A DNA stretch of 64,000 bases from Bradyrhizobium guangxiense (GCF_004114915.1 NZ_CP022219.1:3068501-3132500); one strand, 5' to 3'; counted from the first letter of the stretch, positions 8,450 to 16,466 are shown. Numbers and translations: made by a program. The notes: generated by a model not told the origin, from the letters alone.

Positions 8450-9706
8450 ATGTCGATCAGGAAGCGGGTGTGGACCACGGAGAGCGGCGAAGAGCGCTCG
8501 GCTTACGTCGTTCAATATTCAACGGCTGAACGGGATGCCCGCGGAAAGCGCAAGCGCCACATAAAGACCTTCGATCGCAAAAAAGATGCCGAGGACTTCC
8601 AGGCGCAAGTCCGGATCGATGTAAAGAAAGGAGTTCACACTCCTACAAGTCGTAGCATTACGGTCGAGCAAGCTGGCGACCTATGGATCGATGGTTGCGG
8701 CGATCTCGAACGTTCGTCAGTCGATCAATACCGCCAGCACCTGAAGTTTCACATCAATCCATATCTCGGGCCTTTGAAACTTGCAGCGCTGACAGTTGCG
8801 ATTGTTCGAGAGTGGCAGGACAAGCTTCGCAACGGTATTCCCGCACCGGGGCAGAAGGTCGGCGAGGTTCGTTCAGCGACAATGGTCAAGAAAGTCACCA
8901 CTTCGCTCTCCAGCTTGCTCAGCGACGCACTGGAACGCGGGAAGGTGGGGCACAACGTCGTGCGTTCGATGACCGCGAACCGCAGTAGAAAGCGCAAAGT
9001 CGAACGTCGACAAAAGCGCAAGCTGGTTATCGGGCGAGATATTCCCGAACCGCGGGAGGTGGACGCGCTGTTGCAGCATACCAACAGCGAGCGTTGGCGC
9101 GCATTCTTTCTTACGGCTGTTCGCTGCGGCCTGCGCGCCAGCGAACTACGCGGGCTGCGCTGGCAGGACGTCGATTTCAAAAAGAGCGAACTGCATGTTC
9201 GCCAGCGCGCTGATCGGTATAACACCATTGGCAATCCGAAGTCGGCCGATAGTCAACGAGTCGTTCCAGTCCCGCCTAAGACGCTCGCCGCGCTCAAAGC
9301 ATGGAAACTGCAATGTCCGAAGAATGAAGCCCAGCTACACCTGGTTTTTCCGAACGGCTCCGGAAAAGTCGAGACTCACTCGAACATCATCGAACGCGGG
9401 ATTATCCCCGCCTGGGAAACGGCCGGCATCACGGTGCCAATGCTGGATGAAGGTGGGAAGCCGCAGCGAGATGAGAAGGGCAGGCCAGTCGTACGAGCAA
9501 AATACACGGGTGCGCACAGCCTGCGGCACTACTTCGCCAGTTGGTGCCTCGCTCGGCCTCCAGTCGGTCTCGGCTTGAACCTGAAAGAGCTATCGGAGCG
9601 GATCGGTCACGCGTCTATTCAGATCACAATCGACACATACGCGCACTTGATCCCGCGAGCCGATCACGCCGAGGAATTGGCCGCGGCGGAAGGTAAATTT
9701 GGTTAG
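8450..9706 (+). CDS. site-specific tyrosine recombinase (integrase)
   Basis: A 418-residue integrase catalysing insertion and excision at the tRNA-Arg att site. The N-terminal AP2-like arm-binding region covers about residues 1-65, a SAM-like core-binding domain about 70-175, and the catalytic domain about 200-418. The active-site set is visible: Arg229 (CGLRASELR), Lys264, His356 and Arg359 (HSLRHYF), His387 (RIGHASI) and the nucleophile Tyr397 (DTYAHL). It appears intact. It starts 279 bp inside attL, the usual place for the integrase of a tRNA-targeted element. Confidence 0.95.
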   Translation: MSIRKRVWTTESGEERSAYVVQYSTAERDARGKRKRHIKTFDRKKDAEDFQAQVRIDVKKGVHTPTSRSITVEQAGDLWIDGCGDLERSSVDQYRQHLKFHINPYLGPLKLAALTVAIVREWQDKLRNGIPAPGQKVGEVRSATMVKKVTTSLSSLLSDALERGKVGHNVVRSMTANRSRKRKVERRQKRKLVIGRDIPEPREVDALLQHTNSERWRAFFLTAVRCGLRASELRGLRWQDVDFKKSELHVRQRADRYNTIGNPKSADSQRVVPVPPKTLAALKAWKLQCPKNEAQLHLVFPNGSGKVETHSNIIERGIIPAWETAGITVPMLDEGGKPQRDEKGRPVVRAKYTGAHSLRHYFASWCLARPPVGLGLNLKELSERIGHASIQITIDTYAHLIPRADHAEELAAAEGKFG

Positions 9707-9920
9707 GATTTTTTAACCGGCGCCATGTTTTAGTATTTTCACGTAGTTTCTAGCGGAAGTAGTCAAGCGTTTGCCGGGATGGCAACGACGGACGGGATGT
9801 CCTAGCGCTTTGGTGAAACCCGAACGACCGGGATGGTCGAGAGCGAACCAGCACAATATGTGCTCGCGCCTCGGCTATTTTTTTGCCCGATGTAGCGAGC
9901 CTCAATGGAGTCTCGCGGTC

Positions 9921-10124
9921 GTGAAAACCGAAAATCCAGAAACCGAACTTGTGTGGGGCGCTGCTGCTATCGGCAGAGTGATCGGCCGCACGGAGAAGGG
10001 CGCTTTCCATGCGCTAGAAAGCGGACGTGTGCCTGGCGCGAAAAAGATCGCCGGCCGCTGGGGACTTCACCTCCCGACATTCCTCGCGGCATTCCAAAAC
10101 GCAACCTCGGCCGCCGCTGCCTAA
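9921..10124 (+). CDS. small helix-turn-helix DNA-binding protein
   Basis: 67 residues from a GTG preceded by ggag at a 10-nt distance; the longer upstream reading frame is not protein-like. The segment VWGAAAIGRVIGRTEKGAFH followed by ALESGRVPGAKKIAGRWGLH is the pattern of short HTH proteins common in rhizobial prophages, with a recognition helix and a Trp-containing wing. It is probably a regulator or excisionase-like factor of the element. It precedes a 254-residue gene by 18 bp and is likely co-transcribed with it. Confidence 0.65.
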   Translation: MKTENPETELVWGAAAIGRVIGRTEKGAFHALESGRVPGAKKIAGRWGLHLPTFLAAFQNATSAAAA

Positions 10125-10142
10125 CTATCCAAAGGAAACATC

Positions 10143-10907
10143 ATGTCACTGATCGACGAACTTAGCCTGCGCTTTATGCGCCACAACAACACCAGGGCTG
10201 CGGAGCGCTTGCGTTCGCACTTCCTGAGTTCGATCGACGTTCTCGACAAAATCGAAGCCAAGCGAGCCGAAGCGAGAGCGGACAAGCGTTTGTCTGATCA
10301 TGGCCGCGCGGATCTAGTGCGGTCTCATGCCCCTAGCCTCGCTCCTCACCTGGTTCGAGCAAAGTCGGCCGTCGCTCTCGCTCGCCGGGAGATTAAGGCG
10401 CAGCGCGACGCAATGACGCCGCGCGTCACAGATCGGAAAGACACCGCCAGTGCGATGCTGCGCCTTGATCTCCGGCAATTTCTGCGTGGCAAAACGCAGG
10501 CTGAGATCGCCCGCATCGCGGAGCAAGACCGATCCGTTCTCGAAGCGGTATTCGAGGGACCGGCCGCGCTGAGCGGACTCACCGACGAGGTCCGGGAGCA
10601 CATTTTGACCGCCCATTTGAACCGGACCGCCGCGCCGCAGATGCAAGATCTGGCTGAGCAGGAGTCGGTGGTCGAAGTGCTGGAGACAGCGATCGCAGTG
10701 GCCTCGAATGCAGTTGCCGACGCGGCGGGCGTGATGCGCGACCACGTTGACGCTTGGTTGGTAGAGCAAGCACCGGCTGAAGCTAAAGCCGCGGCCGAAG
10801 CGCTTGGTACGCCGCCGAAGCCCGCGGCGTCAAATTCGATCGACGACACCTATGCTCGTCTGCTCGCTGAAGGCCGCGCTGAAATCGCCGCGATTATGGC
10901 GCGTTGA
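10143..10907 (+). CDS. hypothetical alpha-helical protein of the element
   Basis: A 254-residue protein with a good ribosome binding site (aaaggaaac). It is nearly all predicted helix, Ala- and Arg-rich, with heptad-like segments around residues 45-110 and 165-215; no membrane helix and no known motif. It could be structural or DNA-associated, but I do not recognise it. The C-terminal stretch after about residue 215 is Pro/Ala-rich and then helical again. Confidence 0.6.
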   Translation: MSLIDELSLRFMRHNNTRAAERLRSHFLSSIDVLDKIEAKRAEARADKRLSDHGRADLVRSHAPSLAPHLVRAKSAVALARREIKAQRDAMTPRVTDRKDTASAMLRLDLRQFLRGKTQAEIARIAEQDRSVLEAVFEGPAALSGLTDEVREHILTAHLNRTAAPQMQDLAEQESVVEVLETAIAVASNAVADAAGVMRDHVDAWLVEQAPAEAKAAAEALGTPPKPAASNSIDDTYARLLAEGRAEIAAIMAR

Positions 10908-10971
10908 GCCGTGAGCCTGGTTTCGAACCTCACGAATTTATTGAATTTGCCAGGGTGAATGGAACGGTCTG

Positions 10972-11208
10972 ATGTCGACATTTCGCGAAAAGCACATCGC
11001 TGCCGGTGAACGTTACCGCGCCGCAGTACTAGAACTCCGGGCGGCATACGGCGAGCTGGGCGCATTTGATCGCCGGGCCAGCGCACCGGGCTTCGGTGTG
11101 CCGCCGGAGATCGTGCCGCTACGGCATTCAGTCTTTGCTCCGAACGTCGCCGGATCTTTTGCTGAGGACGTCCGAGGGGCCTTCGAAGCTCGCCCGTGGG
11201 AGCGCTGA
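10972..11208 (+). CDS. small hypothetical protein
   Basis: 78 residues starting MSTFREKHIAAGERYRAAVL, with ggaacg about 8 nt upstream. The first 35 residues are helical; the rest contains a Pro/Gly-rich segment. No family is recognised. It continues the same strand as the preceding 254-residue gene with a 64-bp gap. Confidence 0.5.
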   Translation: MSTFREKHIAAGERYRAAVLELRAAYGELGAFDRRASAPGFGVPPEIVPLRHSVFAPNVAGSFAEDVRGAFEARPWER

Positions 11209-11296
11209 GGCGTCCACATCAGGGTCCCGCGGCTTCTTATGCGCGTCTGCTCTCTGAAGTCCGCGGAAATTGCCCCGCTATGCCGCTTCGAGCGGC

Positions 11297-11336
11297 AAAA
11301 AGGCCCCAGCCCGACAAAGGTATGTTGGGCCGGGGC
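11297..11336 (-). terminator. rho-independent terminator, minus strand
   Basis: A 14-bp stem (gccccagcccgaca / tgttgggccggggc, one mismatch and one G-T pair, 6-nt loop) at 11303-11336. Read on the minus strand it is followed by cttttt. It fits the end of the minus-strand coiled-coil gene at 11445-11660. A smaller hairpin (gccgct/agcggc) lies alongside at 11282-11296. Confidence 0.65.
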
Positions 11337-11444
11337 ACAAGTCACCTTCTTCCAAGCGCCCGGAGGATCTACCGAGCGCTTCGGGAAAACTTGGCAAGCC
11401 CAGCGTGGTTCCCGGACCAGCGGCGGCAACAAGCTCGGAGACCT

Positions 11445-11660
11445 TCAGGGCTGAAGCCGGGAAAGGAGACGTTGTCGGTCTTGATCGCGACGTCGCTGAT
11501 CTTGGCGCATCCGTTCAAGTTCAGCTTCTACTTTGGCTGTCTCCTGACCTTGGCGCTTCAATTCAAGAAGTAAGGCCTCTTGCTCAGCGAGCCGTCGTTC
11601 TCCTTCGACCACTTCGCACTCGATCCGCCTCAGCTCGTCAAATTGTGCAGTGTGATCCAT
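11445..11660 (-). CDS. small coiled-coil protein
   Basis: 71 residues, almost entirely charged heptads (FDELRRIECEVVEGERRLAE, then a run of Glu/Gln/Arg/Leu to residue 68), so a single long coiled coil is predicted. Short proteins of this type are familiar from Bradyrhizobium genomes but have no assigned function. A minus-strand terminator lies about 108 bp downstream, which supports expression as its own unit. Confidence 0.6.
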   Translation of the reverse strand: MDHTAQFDELRRIECEVVEGERRLAEQEALLLELKRQGQETAKVEAELERMRQDQRRRDQDRQRLLSRLQP

Positions 11661-11984
11661 TGGAAATCGATGCCACTAGGTTGCGAACGGCTATCTGCAG
11701 AGCGGAGCAATCAGCACACTTTTAACTCGACCAACATCTTGGATGTTCCGATTGATTGCGACGTTCAGGACTGACAACGCGCAGCATTGAACATATCGAC
11801 TGTTTAGCCGGAGCCGCGAGGTGGGGGTTTTGAGTTCGACTCCGCCGATCGTTCGGAAGATATGGGGAAGACACAGCTTCTCAGCCCACAGGAGCTGGCG
11901 GCACTCTTTGGAACCGACATCGTTACATCAGATTAGAGTCGAGCAGCCGGGAAAACCTGGCAATCTTTCTTGAAGGACGGGGTC
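11661..11984. other. intergenic stretch
   Basis: No gene or RNA is recognisable here. It should contain the promoter of the minus-strand coiled-coil gene. Confidence 0.3.
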
Positions 11985-12236
11985 ATGAAGAAGCCGGCGA
12001 AGGGGTTGTTTCGAAAAGACCAACTTAGATCAATTAGCGAAGTCGAACGGCGGCTCGCCGAAATTCAGGAGATGCAACGGCGCTTGGAAGCGGACGGTTT
12101 CCAACAGTCCGAGCATTGCCAACAGCCGCACCGCGCTAGATTGTGCTCGGGCGAGGATAGGAAGCAGGCCATCATCCCCGCTAATACGAGCAGTTTGAGC
12201 ACTTCGACGCCACCCTCCATCCTGAGAGGAAGGTGA
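11985..12236 (+). CDS. small hypothetical protein, possibly degenerate
   Basis: The first about 40 residues (MKKPAKGLFRKDQLRS, then a Glu/Arg-rich helix EVERRLAEIQEMQRRLEADG) look like a genuine small coiled-coil protein with ggacgggg as ribosome binding site. The remainder is Ser/His/Gln-rich and not protein-like, so a frameshift may have altered the C-terminus. A 51-residue Cys-rich frame lies antisense (12065-12220). Confidence 0.35.
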   Translation: MKKPAKGLFRKDQLRSISEVERRLAEIQEMQRRLEADGFQQSEHCQQPHRARLCSGEDRKQAIIPANTSSLSTSTPPSILRGR

Positions 12237-12428
12237 GTCCGCGTCAGATTGCGGCTCGCGGCGACCTTGGCTCAGAGCGTCGCGACGACTGCTTCCTGGT
12301 GGATCCCGAACAGATTTATGCAAGCTGGCGAAGGCAGCCTTTGACCCAAAGCCGACCTTTAGGGACCGCATCCGACATCCGCCCTTTGCCGCTTAGGAAC
12401 CAAGCAAACCGCTGTGCTTTTCAGTCCG

Positions 12429-12680
12429 ATGCAAGATGATCCGCTCTTTCGGCGAGCTGACAAAGCCATCCGCGAGTGCCAAGTTTCACGGAAACAGGCG
12501 CGCGACAATCTGGAGAGGGCATACGTGGCCGCCGCGCGCGTTAGGGCCACGCTGAAGGTGATACGCGCTATGCCTGACTATCCGTCTCCCCTGGAAATGG
12601 CTGATACGGCAGCCTCAGTTCTGGAAAATCCAGAGGCGAATAGAGTTTCATGCTCCGGGCATGAAAAGTCGTCCGAATAG
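12429..12680 (+). CDS. small hypothetical protein
   Basis: 83 residues starting MQDDPLFRRADKAIRECQ, mostly helical in the first 55 residues. There is no strong ribosome binding site. Its 3' third overlaps the opposite-strand frame 12568-12804, so at most one may be fully real. No family is recognised. Confidence 0.4.
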   Translation: MQDDPLFRRADKAIRECQVSRKQARDNLERAYVAAARVRATLKVIRAMPDYPSPLEMADTAASVLENPEANRVSCSGHEKSSE

Positions 12681-12804
12681 CCAAGCGCCGCAGATTGTAG
12701 AGAACTTCGGCCTGCCATTTGTCGTTTTCAGCCATTAGCCGTTTAGCCTCCTCAATCGCTGCGGAGGCACGCGCAAACAGTTCGGCATTCGTGGCGGGGG
12801 CCAT
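12568..12804 (-). CDS. small hypothetical protein
   Basis: 78 residues starting MAPATNAELFARASAAIEEA, an amphipathic helical N-terminal half, then a less regular tail containing LYSPLDFPELRLPYQ. It resembles a small rhizobial family I recall only loosely. It overlaps the plus-strand frame 12429-12680 tail to tail. The ribosome binding site is weak. Confidence 0.4.
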   Translation of the reverse strand: MAPATNAELFARASAAIEEAKRLMAENDKWQAEVLYNLRRLAIRTTFHARSMKLYSPLDFPELRLPYQPFPGETDSQA

Positions 12805-12963
12805 ACCGCTTAACCAACATAGGTTAATCTGAGTTCCGCCTCCTTTGCGATTTTGGAACAGAGGGTGCTGTTGGACATTTTCCCGCACCACCGATCGGGG
12901 CCCTAGCCGTAGGCGTCGGTGGCTGAGAGACACGCGCGCTCCCGCCTGCGTTGGGAGTGCCGG

Positions 12964-13206
12964 ATGCCCCTTTATTTCTTCGACTTCCGCGATGGGGAGG
13001 ACCTTATCCTCGATGAGGAAGGGTTGGATCTGCGGGACATGATGGCGGTCCAAAGAGAGGCGGCCCGCGCTCTGGCGGGACTGGCAGCGGATAGCATGGC
13101 AAGTTTCAAGGACTCGCAAGTCCATCAAATGGCAATCGCCGTGCGCGATAAAAGCGGCCCTGTGATGGAAGTCGAGTTCTCCTTTACGATCATCCACACG
13201 CAGTAA
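12964..13206 (+). CDS. DUF6894-like small protein
   Basis: 80 residues starting MPLYFFDFRDGEDLILDEEG, the typical opening of DUF6894 proteins, which are abundant in Bradyrhizobium (a Tyr/Phe-rich strand, then D-x-E-G and an AVQREAARALA helix). Function is unknown. I chose the internal ATG because the family begins there. A plus-strand terminator-like hairpin lies 245 bp downstream. Confidence 0.7.
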   Translation: MPLYFFDFRDGEDLILDEEGLDLRDMMAVQREAARALAGLAADSMASFKDSQVHQMAIAVRDKSGPVMEVEFSFTIIHTQ

Positions 13207-13450
13207 GCCCACCCCTGCTGGCGACGTCTTCGCCAATGTCGCCTGTTGGCCCTTAGCGGTCCTCGCTCTTAAACGCCGCGACGTCTGCTGTCATTCGGAC
13301 AAGGGACTCGTGTGGAATCTTGAGTTCAGTGGATGCTTGGCGGTCGTTGCCAACCAGCGGCCGGTTGAAGTAGGGAACGAATCGTAATCCCACGAATTGC
13401 TTCTGTGCTCCGGTGTCCACCACGCCCCCCTGAAGCCGGAGCAGACCCCA

Positions 13451-13487
13451 CGGCCCCGGCAGCCTGCCTGCTGGGGCCGCCGTTTTC
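13451..13487 (+). terminator. rho-independent terminator, plus strand
   Basis: A perfect 12-bp stem (cggccccggcag / ctgctggggccg with one G-T pair, loop cctgc) followed by ccgtttt. It probably ends transcription from the DUF6894 gene and shields it from the minus-strand block to the right. Confidence 0.6.
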
Positions 13488-13686
13488 ATAAACGCCTCTT
13501 TGTGTCCACGACGTAGCCGTCCGGCATTTCAGGCACATCGTCCGGATTGCCGGGCTCGGTCCTGTTGCAGATGGGGCAAGGCTCGCCGGGCGCACCGCAA
13601 GGACAGGCTCGGTGGCCGAACATCGGTCGGTCGGGGTGAGTCTCGCAGACCCACCGGATGTTGTCGCATCGTGCGCAGTACCTCAT
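13486..13686 (-). CDS. small CxxC zinc-ribbon-like protein
   Basis: 66 residues starting MRYCARCDNIRWVCETH. Pairs of Cys (CARC, CETH, CPC, CPIC) suggest a zinc-binding fold. It belongs to a type of short rhizobial protein often found in accessory DNA; function is unknown. It is the last gene of a minus-strand group of four small genes (14675 down to 13486). Confidence 0.6.
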   Translation of the reverse strand: MRYCARCDNIRWVCETHPDRPMFGHRACPCGAPGEPCPICNRTEPGNPDDVPEMPDGYVVDTKRRL

Positions 13687-13726
13687 GATGATGGTACGTG
13701 CTCGCGGCCCACGGGTTTCACACGGA

Positions 13727-13939
13727 CTACGCCGCATGGCTCCTGCCTTCCTCGCTTAGTTCGAAGCGCTGTCCGCTCCTGACGAGTAAGCCGGCCTCAA
13801 TCATCTGCTTGGCAAGCGACATGCTACAGACCGGGTGAGCGCTCCCGGGATGGTAGAGCTTGGAGCCGCGCGCCACGAGAACCCCATATAGTAGCGTGAG
13901 GCGCAGCGGCCGTAGCATTCCCGGCGAAACTTCTGGCAT
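13727..13939 (-). CDS. small hypothetical, possibly winged-helix, protein
   Basis: 70 residues starting MPEVSPGMLRPLRLTLLYGV. The segment SMSLAKQMIEAGLLVRSGQR followed by FELSEEGR looks like a helix plus beta-wing of a small DNA-binding protein (inference). It sits between two other small minus-strand genes with 40-45 bp gaps. Confidence 0.5.
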   Translation of the reverse strand: MPEVSPGMLRPLRLTLLYGVLVARGSKLYHPGSAHPVCSMSLAKQMIEAGLLVRSGQRFELSEEGRSHAA

Positions 13940-13983
13940 GTCCAGAAAAGTGCAAAGAGGGGCGGTCGTTCCTTTGAATCGCT

Positions 13984-14346
13984 TCAGGCGGCTCCGCGCA
14001 GAGGCAGCGCGAGTTGCAGACCAAACGGGCGGGAGCTGTTGGCGCGGACGAACGCTTCCAGCGCGGGCGGAAGTTCGATCCGTTCGTGCGACACTCGGTC
14101 GGCGAGCGCGTCTGCTATGTCCTCTGTGGCATCGCGGGACCACCCTTCGACAGCGTTGAAAGCGACAATTTTGATCGGATAGGCATACTGCCCCGACAGT
14201 AGGTCCCGCAGCACCGTTTCACGGTCTGTGTCCTGCTCGTCGGTTTCGCGCCAGGCGCAGCCAAGGCGCGCGCCGAAATCCTCAAGCACCAGATAGATGT
14301 CGCGGTCGAGACGATCTAGCGGGACAATCGATGGTGACTGACGCAT
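13984..14346 (-). CDS. conserved rhizobial hypothetical protein
   Basis: 120 residues starting MRQSPSIVPLDRLDRDIYLV. I recognise the layout (DxYLVLEDFG, AWRETDEQDTDRETV, LLSGQY, VAFNAVEGWSRD) as a widespread small family of Bradyrhizobium and relatives without known function. It is acidic in the middle and soluble. It is part of the minus-strand small-gene group of the element. Confidence 0.7.
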   Translation of the reverse strand: MRQSPSIVPLDRLDRDIYLVLEDFGARLGCAWRETDEQDTDRETVLRDLLSGQYAYPIKIVAFNAVEGWSRDATEDIADALADRVSHERIELPPALEAFVRANSSRPFGLQLALPLRGAA

Positions 14347-14381
14347 ACGCTACTCCGGAACTTCCATGGGAGAAGTCGTGT

Positions 14382-14675
14382 CTATGGCGCATTGTTCCGA
14401 CGATGGGCCGCGAGCGCAAGAGGCGGCTGACCGGTGTCGAAATCCGGCCTTACGTCGGCGCCGCGCCGGCCGCAGGCGGTGCAGGTGAAGCGGGGCTCGA
14501 CGTCGGAAAGCCGAAGCTCATCAGCCCAAAAATGGGCGCTGACTGAGGTGTTGTGGCCACAGCGGTAGTCGGCACAGTAGATCAAGACGTCACGTAGACC
14601 CATCTCGCGCAGCTCGCCGAAGGTAATCTTGACCGGGCGGCCGTCTGGGGGCGTGGTGCGTTTGGAGCGAGGCAT
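14382..14675 (-). CDS. small CxxC zinc-finger-like protein
   Basis: 97 residues. The ordered features are a basic N-terminus, FGELREMGLRDVLIYCADYR, then RLSDVEPRFTCTACGRRGAD. The Cys pairs (CADYRC and CTAC) suggest a zinc ribbon. This is a recurring rhizobial small-protein family of unknown role. It is first of the minus-strand block of four small genes. Confidence 0.65.
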   Translation of the reverse strand: MPRSKRTTPPDGRPVKITFGELREMGLRDVLIYCADYRCGHNTSVSAHFWADELRLSDVEPRFTCTACGRRGADVRPDFDTGQPPLALAAHRRNNAP

Positions 14676-14878
14676 CTCGCTAAGAATGGCGACGTACGCC
14701 GAGAGTCAAATTGTCAATTGCTAGTAGCTAAAAAGCTTGCCAGCCACAGCTCGTAGTCGTTCGCGCGTTGACAAATTACGCGCCATGTTGACAAATTACG
14801 GAAAATACGAAGTTGCCTTGACGGTACGCTGCTCCTGTGGTCTCATGTTCCCGGGAATCAGAAAGGGGCTTGCATCAC

Positions 14879-15097
14879 ATGCTCGATACGATCCGCGCCA
14901 ACTTTCCTGGCTTCGTTGCGCTGCACACTCTCGCTGACTTGGACAAATACGAGGACGCGGTCGAGGCGTTCGCCTGCGGTGGAAGCCGCAGCGAATTCAT
15001 GGCTTCCCTATTCGGGCTCGGCATTCCGGCAGATCAGATTCGGATCCTGGCGAGCTATCCGGGCCGATCTCTGCCGGGCACCGTTTGCTTCGAATAG
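14879..15097 (+). CDS. small hypothetical protein
   Basis: 72 residues starting MLDTIRANFPGFVALHTLAD, preceded by aaagggg. The fold looks alpha-helical, with short segments DKYEDAVEAFACGGSRSEF and FGLGIPADQIRILASYPG. No family is recognised. It lies 69 bp before the GYF membrane protein on the same strand. Confidence 0.55.
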   Translation: MLDTIRANFPGFVALHTLADLDKYEDAVEAFACGGSRSEFMASLFGLGIPADQIRILASYPGRSLPGTVCFE

Positions 15098-15165
15098 CAC
15101 CTCGACAATCAGGTGGCGCTTGCGGCATCCTACAACCCTTAGAATGGGCAACGGGGGCCGACGTC

Positions 15166-15684
15166 TTGAGTGAAGGTTGGTACTACGCCAATGGCGATCA
15201 ATCCTTGGGACCGGTATCGATCCAAGAGCTGGTGCGAGCTTTAAACTTACTTTCGGAGCCCGGCGCGGCGCTGATTTGGAAAAATGGGTTCTCTGAATGG
15301 CAAGCCGCACGGTCGGTGCCTGAAGTCGCGGCCTGGTTGGGGCAAAGACCTCCTCAGATTAGACCGACACCGCGTTTAGAGACGCCCAAAGCCAGGCGGG
15401 TCGTCCGGACAGAAAAGCGCAAGCGCGGGTTTTTCGGCTGGCTGTTTTTGATTGTTTTTCTTCTATTCAACGGCCTGATGGCGGCGTGGTTGTTTTCCTA
15501 CTGGTCCCAAGTCCTGCCGATGACGACAAATGGAAGCGATGCAGGACGAGCGGGTGCTGCTATCGGAACGACAATGGGAACTGGGCTCATCCTTTCGCTT
15601 TGGACCTGCGGCAGTCTCGTGCTCGGTCTCTTTGTGCTCTTCACCAGAGGACGCAAAGTCATCGTTGAGGAAGAGCGCAATTGA
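15166..15684 (+). CDS. GYF_2 (DUF4339) domain membrane protein
   Basis: 172 residues from a TTG; an upstream in-frame ATG at 15085 would add 27 residues that are not family-like. The N-terminus EGWYYANGDQSLGPVSIQEL is a GYF_2 domain, a protein-interaction module; a basic linker at about residues 90-110 and two hydrophobic helices (about 112-135 and 150-172) follow. The likely topology is a cytoplasmic GYF domain tethered to the inner membrane. Its role in the element is unknown. A strong terminator lies 77 bp downstream. Confidence 0.7.
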   Translation: MSEGWYYANGDQSLGPVSIQELVRALNLLSEPGAALIWKNGFSEWQAARSVPEVAAWLGQRPPQIRPTPRLETPKARRVVRTEKRKRGFFGWLFLIVFLLFNGLMAAWLFSYWSQVLPMTTNGSDAGRAGAAIGTTMGTGLILSLWTCGSLVLGLFVLFTRGRKVIVEEERN

Positions 15685-15721
15685 TGCCCCGATCGAAAGG
15701 GAGCAGTTAACGCGCCGTTAG

Positions 15722-15749
15722 TTTACTCGGCGTGCCTTTCGTGTATAAT
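15722..15749 (+). promoter_or_regulatory. candidate sigma-70 promoter
   Basis: A perfect TATAAT at 15744-15749 with tttact 16 bp upstream. The start site would fall about 12 bp before a terminator hairpin, so transcripts would be very short unless they read through into the HTH gene at 15820. Confidence 0.4.
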
Positions 15750-15760
15750 AGCGTCATCCA

Positions 15761-15798
15761 CCCGCCTGCGGCTTGAGTGCCCGCCGGCGGGGTTTTTT
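15761..15798 (+). terminator. rho-independent terminator
   Basis: A 10-bp GC stem (cccgcc-t-gcgg / ccgc-c-ggcggg, loop of about 9 nt) followed by a six-T run at 15793-15798. It ends the GYF gene transcript and lies between the candidate promoter and the HTH gene. Confidence 0.75.
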
Positions 15799-15819
15799 GC
15801 GTTCACCCGTGGAGGCAGA

Positions 15820-15999
15820 ATGTTGACAGTATCTGAGTTTTGCGAGCGCCACCGCATTGGCCGTCGGACATTCTACCGGCTTCTTGCCGATGGCCAAGGA
15901 CCGCGAGTGGTGCGGATTGGCAAACGAAGTACCCGCATCACCGAGGCCGCAGCGGCCGAATGGCTTGCAGCACACGAGTCTGCCCCAGCCAGCGCGTAG
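15820..15999 (+). CDS. AlpA/HTH_17-like DNA-binding protein
   Basis: 59 residues. Ribosome binding site ggagg lies four nt before the ATG. MLTVSEFCERHRIGRRTFYR is the canonical start of HTH_17/AlpA-type proteins, followed by a wing VVRIGKRSTRIT and a terminal helix EAAAAEWLAA. In P4-like elements and PICIs such proteins activate integrase or replication genes, or act as excisionases. Here it lies upstream of the cold-shock gene and the primase, so control of the replication module is a reasonable inference. Confidence 0.75.
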   Translation: MLTVSEFCERHRIGRRTFYRLLADGQGPRVVRIGKRSTRITEAAAAEWLAAHESAPASA

Positions 16000-16022
16000 C
16001 TCTCAAAGAAGGAAGAGGGAAA

Positions 16023-16226
16023 ATGAAAACCGGACGTATCATCTCCTACAACAACGACCGCGGTTTTGGATGGCTCCGCAACAGCGATGGCGGGCCCGAT
16101 CTATTCGTACATGTCTCGGAGTTTCCCCGAGGGTACGATCCCGTCATCGGTCAGAACGTTTCGTTTGAAATCGAATTCGACGATCGGCGCGGCAAGACGA
16201 AAGCCGTGGGAGTTCGACTGATCTGA
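16023..16226 (+). CDS. cold-shock-domain protein
   Basis: 67 residues, a single cold-shock domain. RNP1-like GFGWL at about residues 15-19 and RNP2-like LFVHVS at about 29-34 are present; the aromatic residues for single-stranded nucleic-acid binding are mostly kept. The ribosome binding site is ggaagaggg. It overlaps the next start by one base (TGATG). Located in the element's replication arm, it probably acts as an RNA or ssDNA chaperone for the element. Confidence 0.85.
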   Translation: MKTGRIISYNNDRGFGWLRNSDGGPDLFVHVSEFPRGYDPVIGQNVSFEIEFDDRRGKTKAVGVRLI

Positions 16227-16459
16227 TGATGATGCAAAACGATATCGATCTTGCGATCGCACACGCGACCGAACTGCTTCACGCTCACTGCGCGCTCTAC
16301 CTGAAAGAGATCGTTTGCGAACCCTGCGCTTGGCACCGTCGAGCGAAAGAACTCGCGGAAAACCTGTCCTGGCTGATCTTCTGCCGCGAACAGCGGTTGC
16401 CCTGGTCGCCTAAGACTCTCCCGCCCAGGTATCCCCCGCCGCCGCCACTCATGCGCTGA
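16226..16459 (+). CDS. small hypothetical protein
   Basis: 77 residues, translationally coupled to the cold-shock gene through TGATG. The first 55 residues are helical (DLAIAHATELLHAHCALYLK, WHRRAKELAENLSWLIF) with three Cys; the tail is Pro-rich. No family is recognised. A hairpin follows immediately. Confidence 0.5.
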   Translation: MMMQNDIDLAIAHATELLHAHCALYLKEIVCEPCAWHRRAKELAENLSWLIFCREQRLPWSPKTLPPRYPPPPPLMR

Positions 16460-16466
16460 AAAAGCA

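Noticed and set aside
13253..13489. Minus-strand 78-residue frame overlapping the small Cys-rich gene by ATGA
   Set aside because: Its first part is encoded by the terminator hairpin and is Gly/Leu/Pro-rich, with no family-like pattern; the ATGA overlap alone is not enough.
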